From [Mycobacterium] vasticus (GTDB taxonomy: Bacteria; Actinomycetota; Actinomycetes; Mycobacteriales; Mycobacteriaceae): DNA of 10,616 bases. Each line of letters begins with the position of its first letter. Within the stretch, counting starts at the first letter, position 1. This document shows positions 6,018 to 10,616 of the stretch, piece after piece. The stretch spans positions 3,700,575 to 3,711,190 of the forward strand of contig NZ_CP084028.1 of assembly GCF_020181595.1 (NCBI RefSeq), given 5' to 3'. A model generated the notes under the pieces. It saw only the letters and a program-made list of their open reading frames with translations. It was not told the origin of the DNA and searched no databases. The translations under genes were made by a program, and so were the position numbers.

Positions 6018-6505
6018 CCGACCGACTCGCAGCACTGGAGGCCCGGCTGGCCCGGATCGAGGACGAACGCGCCATCGAGCGAATGATCGCCTCCTACGGC
6101 CCGCTGGCGGATGCCGGCGAAGCCGAGGCGACGGCGCAGCTGTGGGCAGTCGACGGCACCTACGAGGTGGAGGGCTGGTCGATGAACAGCCGCGCCGACG
6201 TCGCCGCGATGGTGCGTTCCGACGCCCACCAGGGCTTGATCGCCGGCGGCAGCGCACATTTCCTCGGCCCGGCCGTGGTGACCGTGGACGGCGACGACGC
6301 CGTGGCGGTCTGTGAATCGCTCATGGTGGTGCGGCACGACAAGAAGTACTTGGTGGCGCGCGCCGGGGTGCACCACTTCCAACTGTGCCGGCTCGACGGC
6401 CGCTGGCAGATCATCCGGCGGATCAGCCGGACCCTGGACGGCGATGCAGAGGCACGCCGGCTCTTGGCGGCCGGCGTCGCCGGCCTGAACGGAGCCGGCC
6501 GATGA
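6014..6505 (+). CDS. SnoaL/NTF2-like domain protein
   Basis: This 163-residue protein has a single NTF2-like domain of the SnoaL_4 type. An N-terminal helix (LEARLARIEDERAIERMIASYG) leads into the first strand GTYEVEG (48-54). The core strands are SAHFLGPAVVTVDGDDAVAVCESLMV and LVARAGVHHFQLCRLDGRWQIIRRISRTLDG (113-143). Tyr29, His82 and His120-His121 could line the pocket, but catalytic residues are not assignable. The paired His120-His121 is also seen in NTF2-like mycobacterial steroid and polyketide proteins from my recollection of the family. A strong Shine-Dalgarno sequence, AGGAGGA (6004-6010), precedes the ATG, which overlaps the LLM stop by 4 bp; its own stop overlaps the next SDR by 4 bp. 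It is distinct from the SnoaL-like protein at 3787-4269 and could be its heteromeric or sequential partner. Confidence 0.87.
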   Translation: MTDRLAALEARLARIEDERAIERMIASYGPLADAGEAEATAQLWAVDGTYEVEGWSMNSRADVAAMVRSDAHQGLIAGGSAHFLGPAVVTVDGDDAVAVCESLMVVRHDKKYLVARAGVHHFQLCRLDGRWQIIRRISRTLDGDAEARRLLAAGVAGLNGAGR

Positions 6506-7245
6506 GGCTCGACGGCAAGGTTGCGATCGTCACCGGCGGCGCGGGCGGAATCGGCCGGGGCATCAACCGGGCGTTCGCCAAGGAGGGCGCCCGGGTGCTG
6601 GTGGTCGACATCAACGACGAGGCCGGGCAAGCGTTGGAGGCCGAACTCGGCTCCGCGGTGAGCTATTTCGGTGCTGACATCTCCGCGCAGGCCAGCGCCG
6701 CGCGTATCCGTGACGCCGCAATTGAACGGTTCGGCTCGCTGAGCGTGCTGGTGAACAATGCCCACGCCTCACGGCAGGCACCGCTGCTGGAGACGACCGG
6801 CGAGATGTTCGATCTGTCGTTCAACACCGGCTTCTACCCCACCCTATGGCTGATGCAGGCCTGCCATGAGCAGCTGAAGGCCACCGCCGGGTCGGTGATC
6901 AACTTCGCGTCCGGGGCCGGCATCGACGGCCAGGTCCGTCAGGGTTCCTACGCGGCCGCCAAGGAGGCGATCCGGGCGATCAGCCGGGTGGCGGCCAATG
7001 AGTGGGCGGGCGACGGCATCAACGTCAACATCATCTCGCCGCTGGCGCTCACCGAAGGGGTGCAGGCGTACCTGGCGGCCAACCCAGGCATCGAGGGCAA
7101 GCTGCTGGCGGGCACTCCGATGCACCGATTCGGCGACCCCGAAGCCGACATCGGCCGCGTCGCGGTGTTTCTGGCCAGCGCCGACGCGAGCTACATGACC
7201 GGACAGACGCTGATGGTCGACGGCGGCACCATCAAGCTGCGCTGA
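6502..7245 (+). CDS. Short-chain dehydrogenase/reductase (SDR), NNAH variant
   Basis: This 247-residue classical SDR has the nucleotide loop TGGAGGIG (11-18), an acidic residue at the end of the second strand (VVDI, Asp36) that favours NAD(H), Asn108, catalytic Ser137 (FASGAG), Tyr150 and Lys154 (YAAAK), and the closing MVDGGTIKLR. Two signature positions deviate: NNAG is NNAH (85-88), and the PG after the sixth strand is replaced in NIISPLALTEG (176-186). The catalytic tetrad is intact, so activity is likely; substrate is unknown. It follows the SnoaL-like gene with an ATGA overlap and is followed after 23 bp by fadD. With the SDR at 4351, the operon offers one probable NADPH and one probable NADH enzyme. 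Confidence 0.9.
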   Translation: MRLDGKVAIVTGGAGGIGRGINRAFAKEGARVLVVDINDEAGQALEAELGSAVSYFGADISAQASAARIRDAAIERFGSLSVLVNNAHASRQAPLLETTGEMFDLSFNTGFYPTLWLMQACHEQLKATAGSVINFASGAGIDGQVRQGSYAAAKEAIRAISRVAANEWAGDGINVNIISPLALTEGVQAYLAANPGIEGKLLAGTPMHRFGDPEADIGRVAVFLASADASYMTGQTLMVDGGTIKLR

Positions 7246-7256
7246 CAGCGCTGCCC

Positions 7257-7262
7257 TAGTCT
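7257..7262 (+). promoter_or_regulatory. Predicted -10 element for a leaderless fadD transcript
   Basis: TAGTCT fits the mycobacterial -10 form TANNNT and ends exactly 6 nt before the ATG at 7269, the usual distance from -10 to transcription start. The ATG has no Shine-Dalgarno sequence. Both facts fit an internal promoter giving a leaderless fadD mRNA in addition to operon readthrough. No -35 is evident, which is common in mycobacteria. Confidence 0.45.
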
Positions 7263-7268
7263 GACGCT

Positions 7269-8786
7269 ATGTCGACACCGGTGTTACCCGACGCGACCGT
7301 CAATGTCACCGATCTGCTGGCCCCGCTGGCGGAGGTCGATGACCGCGGCGTGTATTTCGAGGACTCGTTCGTCAGCTGGCGAGACCACATCGCGGCGGGG
7401 GCGGCGCTGGGAGCCGCGTTGCGCGCACGCCTCGACCCGGACAAGCCCCCGCACGTCGGTGTGCTGCTGGGCAACACCCCGTTCTTCTCGACGGTGCTGG
7501 TGGCCGCGGCGCTGACCGGGCTGGTTCCGGTGGGTTTGAACCCCACCCGGCGCGGGGAAGCGTTGCAACGCGACGTGGACCACGCCGACTGCCAGCTGGT
7601 GCTCACCGACAACACCGCCGGGGTGGATGTCGCCGGCGCAATCGATGTCGAGTCATCTTCGTGGGCTGAGGAATTGGCCCGCCATGCCGGGACGCCGGTG
7701 GTGTTCCGCAAGGCCGACCCGGACGAGCTGTTCATGCTGATCTTCACCTCCGGAACCAGCGGCGATCCGAAGGCGGTGCGCTGCACGCAGTGGAAGGCCG
7801 CCTTCCCCGGGGTGCTGCTGTCGCAGCGGTTCGGGCTGGGTCCGTCGGATGTCTGCTACCTGTCGATGCCGCTGTTCCACTCCAACGCGGTGATGGCGGG
7901 CTGGTCGGTGGCGGTGGCCGCGCGCGCGTCGATCGCGTTGCGGCGCAAGTTCTCCGCGTCCGGATTCTTCGCCGACGTGCGACGATTCGGGGCTACCTAC
8001 GCCAACTACGTCGGCAAGCCGTTGTCGTATGTGCTGGCCACTCCGCCCCAGCCCGATGACGCCGACAATCCACTGCGGGTGCTGTACGGCAACGAGGGTG
8101 CGCCGCGGGATCTGGAGCGGTTCACCCAGCGGTTCGGCTGCACTGTGGTCGACGCGTTCGGCTCCACCGAGGGCGGCGTGGCGATCGCGCGCACCCCGGA
8201 CACCCCGGCCGGCGCGCTGGGCCCGCTGGTCGACGGGAACGCGATCATCGACGTCGACACCGGCGAGCTCTGCCCGCCCGGGGTGGTGGGCGAACTGGTG
8301 AATACCAGTGGGCGCGGCCAGTTCCGGGGCTACTACCGCGATCCTGACGCCGAGGCGCAGCGGATGGCCGGCGGCATCTACCACACCGGTGATCTGGCCT
8401 ACCGTGACGAGGCCGGCTTCGCGTACTTCGCGGGCCGGTTGGGCGATTGGATGCGAGTGGACGGCGAGAACCTTGGGACCGCGCCGATCGAGCGGATCCT
8501 GCTGCGGCACAATGATGTCGCCCACGTCGCGGTGTACCCGATCCCGGACCCCGCGGTGGGCGATCAGGTGATGGCGGCGCTGGTTCTGACCCACGGCGCG
8601 ACGTTCGACGCCGACGGCTTTCGTGTTTTCCTGGCCGAGCAGCCCGACCTGGGACCCAAGCAGTGGCCGTCGTATGTGCGGGTGACTGAAGAGTTGCCAC
8701 GCACCGAGACGTTCAAGGTGCTCAAGCGGGTGCTATCGGCCGAGGGTGTGGATTGCGTCGACCCGGTGTTCTCGATCGAGCGGTAG
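7269..8786 (+). CDS. fadD17: Acyl-CoA synthetase, FadD17-like (ANL superfamily)
   Basis: This 505-residue AMP-forming ligase joins a carboxylic acid to CoA through an acyl-adenylate. Motifs in order: P-loop FTSGTSGDPK (159-168), LFHSNA (202-207), FGSTEGG (297-303), YHTGDLAYRDEAG (371-383), FAGRLGDWMRVDGENLG (387-403) and the C-terminal lysine loop PRTETFKVLKR (477-487), where Lys483 is the likely catalytic A10 lysine although the usual Gly before it is Phe. From memory, the N terminus (DDRGVYFEDSFVSWRDHI) and the lysine loop match M. tuberculosis FadD17 (Rv3506, 502 residues), a KstR-regulon enzyme linked to steroid side-chain activation. In M. tuberculosis it adjoins fadE26-fadE27, which are absent here, so orthology versus paralogy is open. 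It ends the five-gene operon and probably supplies the CoA thioester for the pathway. Confidence 0.88.
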   Translation: MSTPVLPDATVNVTDLLAPLAEVDDRGVYFEDSFVSWRDHIAAGAALGAALRARLDPDKPPHVGVLLGNTPFFSTVLVAAALTGLVPVGLNPTRRGEALQRDVDHADCQLVLTDNTAGVDVAGAIDVESSSWAEELARHAGTPVVFRKADPDELFMLIFTSGTSGDPKAVRCTQWKAAFPGVLLSQRFGLGPSDVCYLSMPLFHSNAVMAGWSVAVAARASIALRRKFSASGFFADVRRFGATYANYVGKPLSYVLATPPQPDDADNPLRVLYGNEGAPRDLERFTQRFGCTVVDAFGSTEGGVAIARTPDTPAGALGPLVDGNAIIDVDTGELCPPGVVGELVNTSGRGQFRGYYRDPDAEAQRMAGGIYHTGDLAYRDEAGFAYFAGRLGDWMRVDGENLGTAPIERILLRHNDVAHVAVYPIPDPAVGDQVMAALVLTHGATFDADGFRVFLAEQPDLGPKQWPSYVRVTEELPRTETFKVLKRVLSAEGVDCVDPVFSIER

Positions 8787-8805
8787 GGGCGTTACGGTTC
8801 GATCC

Positions 8806-8988
8806 ATCAAACGAAGCCATCTTGTTCACCCGGGTGTTCTCGGCGCATGCGACAAGGGAGGCGCCCGCGAAGTCGAGTCGGTCGGTCTCGTAGACCTCGA
8901 TCGCGCGGAGCAGTAGCGCCGGATCCACGCAGACAGGATCGCCGGTCAGATGGCGAACCAGGACGTTCGTGTCGATGAACGCGCTCAC
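8806..8988 (-). pseudogene. VapC-like PIN-domain toxin with internal deletion
   Basis: The frame opens at GTG 8988 with a typical VapC start, VSAFIDTNVLVRHLTGDP (residues 1-18, first acidic catalytic residue Asp6). It then jumps directly to the C-terminal half, VDPALLLRAIEVYETDRLDFAGASLVACAE (21-50) and MASFDGS (57-63). About 60-70 central residues of a normal 125-135-residue PIN ribonuclease are missing, including the conserved central glutamate, while the frame is kept. After residue 63 the frame runs on in non-homologous sequence antisense to the end of fadD and stops at 8722. Asp36 and Asp39 of the YETDRLDFA motif remain. Without its middle the fold should be inactive. The GTGA overlap with the upstream frame is the usual toxin-antitoxin junction. 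Confidence 0.75.
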
Positions 8989-9070
8989 CGATGGTCGGAC
9001 GCTCGGGCTGACCGGGTTCGGCGCAGCACCTCGTCCCATGCGACATTGCGCTTGGCCGCCAGCGTAGCTC
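8985..9070 (-). pseudogene. Probable antitoxin (VapB-like) C-terminal remnant
   Basis: The frame ending at TGA 8987-8985 carries the tail LAAKRNVAWDEVLRRTRSARASDHR. It overlaps the VapC GTG by 4 bp, as antitoxin genes do. Upstream of position 9070 the same frame passes through the direct-repeat array and a region antisense to the ATPase gene, with nothing that looks like an antitoxin DNA-binding domain. I infer that the 5' part was lost at or near the repeat array. I do not recognise the antitoxin family; the identification rests mainly on position. Confidence 0.4.
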
Positions 9071-9127
9071 CGCGAATCGGCGACTTATATACCGCGAATC
9101 GGCGAAATCTAGCTCGCGAATCGGCGA
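9071..9127. repeat. Three 13-bp direct repeats with exact 22-bp period
   Basis: CGCGAATCGGCGA occurs without mismatch at 9071-9083, 9093-9105 and 9115-9127. The 9-bp spacers (cttatatac, aatctagct) differ, as does the sequence after the third copy, so only the 13-mer is conserved. The 22-bp period is close to two helical turns, placing all copies on one DNA face. Relative to the predicted start at 9148 they begin at -77, -55 and -33, so the last overlaps the -35 region of the ATPase promoter. Confidence 0.9.
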
Positions 9128-9135
9128 GATCGGGG

Positions 9136-9141
9136 TACGCT
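9136..9141 (+). promoter_or_regulatory. Predicted -10 element for leaderless ATPase transcript
   Basis: TACGCT (TANNNT form, preceded by GGGG) ends exactly 6 nt before the GTG at 9148, and no Shine-Dalgarno sequence lies upstream of that codon. The layout predicts transcription starting at the G of the GTG start codon. The third direct repeat takes the place of a recognisable -35 box, which suggests dependence on or repression by the repeat-binding factor. Confidence 0.55.
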
Positions 9142-9147
9142 TTCGCC

Positions 9148-10410
9148 GTGGATGTGCCGTTCCGCGTTGCTCGAAACCTGCGCCCGAGCGTGGAGGAGGC
9201 GCTGGCCGACACACGGATCGTCGTCGTTCAGGGCGCACGTCAAGTTGGCAAGTCCACCCTGGCGGCCGAGATCACCCGCCACCGCGGCGGGCGATTGGTC
9301 ACCCTCGACGATGACCTGACCCGAACGGCAGCGGCCACAGATCCGCACAGTTTCGTTCGCCAGTTCCCCGACGGCCTACTCACGATCGACGAAGTGCAAC
9401 GGGTCCCCGAACTCGTTCTTGCGCTCAAAGCCACCGTTGACGCCGACCAGCGACCGGGCCGCCATCTGCTCACCGGATCCGCTAATCTCTTGCAGCTCCC
9501 AGCAACCGAGGACAGTCTCGCCGGCAGGGCTGAGAGCCTCGATCTCTTCGGATTCAGCCAAGGCGAACTCGCCGGAGTCACCGAGACCTTCATCGACCGA
9601 CTGTTGGCCGGCGATCTCTTCCTTGGTCACCGAAGCGACTTGACCCGCCATGACTATCTCACTCGCGCTTGTACCGGCGGCTACCCCGAGGCTGTCAACC
9701 GAACGTCGGCCAGGCGCCGAAATGCGTGGCTGGATAACTATGTTGACCGCATCGTCAAACGCGATGCATCCGACGTCTCCAATCTCCATCGCATCGCCGA
9801 CCTACCGCGGCTCATCCGACTTCTGGCCGCACGCAGCACATCCGAGCTCAACGTGAGTTCCCTGGCCGCTGCTGCCGAGATCCCAGTGCGCACCCTGCCT
9901 CCCTACCTCGATCTCCTCGAGACCCTGTATCTCATCGACCGCGTTCCCGCATGGTCGACGAACCTTTCCAAGCGGGTCGTTGATCGGCCGAAAGTTCTGC
10001 TGCTCGACTCTGGACTTGCCGCTCGCCTCGTCAATGTCTCACCTACCGGAGCCGGACCGAACGCCAACCCGGACGTGGCAGGGTCCATCATCGAGACGTT
10101 TGTGATCTCAGAGATCCGGCGACAACTCGGATGGTCCGAGCTGACACCTCGACTGTTCCACTACCGCGATCGAGACGGCGCCGAGGTGGACCTAATACTG
10201 GAAACCGCGGACGGTCGCATCGCCGCGATCGAGATCAAGTCGGCGGCAACCCTCCGCGGCAAAGACACCCGCTGGATCACCCGACTCCGCGACACAGTCG
10301 GCACACGCTTCATCGGCGGCCTCATCCTCCATACCGGTCCCCAAGCCCAGCTATTCGGAGACCGGCTAGCAGCCATCCCCATCGACGTCCTCTGGACGCC
10401 CCGAGGGTAG
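9148..10410 (+). CDS. AAA_14/DUF4143-family ATPase
   Basis: This 420-residue protein has the full two-part layout of the family. An N-terminal ATPase spans about 10-135, with Walker A GARQVGKST (29-37), Walker B LLTIDEVQ (77-84) and the sensor strand HLLTGSANLLQLP (106-118). The DUF4143 part starts near 170 (YLTRACTGGYPEAV, NYVDRIVKRDASDVSNL, PPYLDLLETLYLIDRVPAWSTN, KVLLLDSGLAARL) and ends in a restriction-endonuclease-like fold, with HYRDRDGAEVDLILE (338-352) and AIEIKS (360-365) giving a PD-(D/E)xK-like Glu/Asp and Glu-x-Lys. The biological role of the family is poorly defined. The GTG at 9148 gives the expected N terminus (VDVPFRVARNL); the open frame back to 8950 crosses the repeats and VapC remnant. 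Base and codon use look less GC-biased than the operon to the left, which fits acquisition. Confidence 0.9.
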   Translation: MDVPFRVARNLRPSVEEALADTRIVVVQGARQVGKSTLAAEITRHRGGRLVTLDDDLTRTAAATDPHSFVRQFPDGLLTIDEVQRVPELVLALKATVDADQRPGRHLLTGSANLLQLPATEDSLAGRAESLDLFGFSQGELAGVTETFIDRLLAGDLFLGHRSDLTRHDYLTRACTGGYPEAVNRTSARRRNAWLDNYVDRIVKRDASDVSNLHRIADLPRLIRLLAARSTSELNVSSLAAAAEIPVRTLPPYLDLLETLYLIDRVPAWSTNLSKRVVDRPKVLLLDSGLAARLVNVSPTGAGPNANPDVAGSIIETFVISEIRRQLGWSELTPRLFHYRDRDGAEVDLILETADGRIAAIEIKSAATLRGKDTRWITRLRDTVGTRFIGGLILHTGPQAQLFGDRLAAIPIDVLWTPRG

Positions 10411-10520
10411 GTTCCCGACTTGCGACAAGCCTGGTGCTGCTGCGCCCCCATCACCACCGCCTGCATCACCGAGGCATCATCGCCATCACCCGAAACGCAC
10501 CCGGCATCACCGTCACCGAC
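10411..10520. other. Short spacer with CATCACC-rich composition, no gene seen
   Basis: The 110 bp between the ATPase stop and the insertion-sequence end contain repeated CATCACC and CATC words on the plus strand (about 10450-10515). No start-plus-ribosome-site combination, RNA gene or terminator is evident. A 4-bp CTTG-CGA-CAAG stem at 10419-10429 is too small to call a terminator. Confidence 0.5.
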
Positions 10521-10616
10521 TGTCGGCGGACATGAAAAACTGCCCACTGGCGGACATGAAAGTGCCCAGTAGCGGCCATTAAGAACTGCCCACCAGCGGA
10601 CACGAAAGTGCTCGCT
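10521..10616. mobile_element. Terminal repeat region of an IS21-like insertion sequence (partial)
   Basis: From TGTC at 10521 the sequence is a run of four degenerate units, at 10525-10548, 10549-10570, 10571-10594 and 10595-10616. Each follows the pattern (G/A)GCGGACA(T/C)GAAA followed by (AC/G)TGCCCA. Lengths alternate 24, 22, 24 and 22 bp. Multiple short repeats near a TG-starting end are characteristic of the IS21 family, where they bind the IstA transposase, and this motif resembles mycobacterial IS21-like ends as I remember them. The istA/istB genes should lie to the right of the window. The boundary at 10521 is a best guess, since the other end and target duplication are not visible. 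Confidence 0.65.

Larger units (their letters stand above)
8787..9147. other. Gene-poor stretch with toxin-antitoxin remains and a repeat array
   Basis: This 361-bp stretch contains no intact gene. From left to right it holds a VapC-like remnant (8806-8988, minus), the tail of a probable antitoxin (8985-9070, minus), three 22-bp-phased direct repeats (9071-9127) and a -10 element for the downstream ATPase (9136-9141). It marks the step from the operon into an accessory patch that ends in an insertion-sequence terminus. Confidence 0.6.

Noticed and set aside
5148..6257. Minus-strand open frame of 369 codons opposite the LLM gene
   Set aside because: Its composition is Arg/His/Val-rich with no motif, and it lies wholly over two overlapping real genes in the operon.
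7653..8594. Minus-strand open frame of 313 codons opposite fadD
   Set aside because: It is a shadow of the FadD codon pattern; the plus strand shows all ANL-superfamily motifs.
8722..8805. Continuation of the VapC frame to its stop at 8722
   Set aside because: After residue 63 the frame is antisense to the fadD 3' end and resembles no PIN-domain C terminus.
8797..8820. Terminator hairpin after fadD (TTCG ... CGAA arms)
   Set aside because: The arms are four bases with a long loop and no following T run; too weak to call.
9071..9136. Possible short CRISPR array
   Set aside because: The repeats are 13 bp with 9-bp spacers, far too short for CRISPR repeats and spacers, and no cas gene is present; a regulatory or iteron-like array fits better.
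8950..9147. Extension of the ATPase to an ATG at 8950
   Set aside because: The added 66 codons run antisense through the toxin-antitoxin remains and the direct repeats, while a GTG at 9148 with a suitably placed -10 gives the normal family N terminus.
10419..10429. CTTG-CGA-CAAG stem as a terminator for the ATPase gene
   Set aside because: A four-base stem of modest stability with no T tract does not support a terminator call.
1..10616. tRNA, rRNA or riboswitch
   Set aside because: Nothing resembling a tRNA cloverleaf, ribosomal RNA segment or known riboswitch core was seen by eye in the few intergenic gaps on either strand; no covariance search could be run.

Overview
The window looks like chromosomal DNA of a high-GC actinobacterium, most likely a slow-growing Mycobacterium. 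The strongest evidence is at the left edge: a 99-residue PE protein of the PE18/PE19 kind is followed 32 bp later by a WXG100 protein of the EsxM/EsxJ ('QILSS') kind. This gene order belongs to the ESX-5 type VII secretion locus, which is confined to slow growers. A FadD17-like acyl-CoA synthetase and several TANNNT-N6-start (leaderless-type) promoters also fit a mycobacterium.

Layout. (1) Positions 1-532, minus strand: PE gene and the 5' two thirds of an esx gene. (2) 571-1745: a LysR-type regulator (minus) diverging from a small secreted four-cysteine protein (plus); the 212 bp between them hold two opposed consensus-like promoters and several dyads. (3) 2177-3777: two convergent IclR-family regulators whose stop codons share the tetranucleotide CTAG. 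(4) 3787-4269: a SnoaL/NTF2-like protein (minus), in an apparent two-gene operon with the second IclR regulator. (5) 4351-8786, plus strand: a tightly packed catabolic-looking operon of SDR, luciferase-like F420-dependent oxidoreductase, SnoaL-like protein, second SDR and FadD17-like CoA ligase. Junctions overlap by 1, 4 and 4 bp, then a 23 bp gap precedes fadD. (6) 8787-9147: remains of a VapBC-like toxin-antitoxin pair (VapC with an internal deletion), then three 13-bp direct repeats at an exact 22-bp period. (7) 9148-10410: a complete AAA_14/DUF4143 ATPase whose GTG appears to be the transcript's first codon. (8) 10521-10616: the repeat-structured end of what is probably an IS21-like element that continues beyond the window.

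How the parts may work together. The divergent SnoaL-IclR and SDR-LLM-SnoaL-SDR-FadD units share an 81-bp control region with a perfect dyad (TATCTC-N7-GAGATA). I infer a regulated pathway in which a lipid-like, steroid-like or cyclic carboxylic acid is activated to its CoA thioester and oxidised or reduced by two SDRs and an F420 enzyme, with the NTF2-fold proteins as possible isomerase, hydratase or cyclase partners. Substrate and order of reactions cannot be read from the sequence. The right-hand 1.8 kb is an accessory patch: broken toxin-antitoxin genes, an orphan DUF4143 ATPase with its own iteron-like control region, and an insertion-sequence end.
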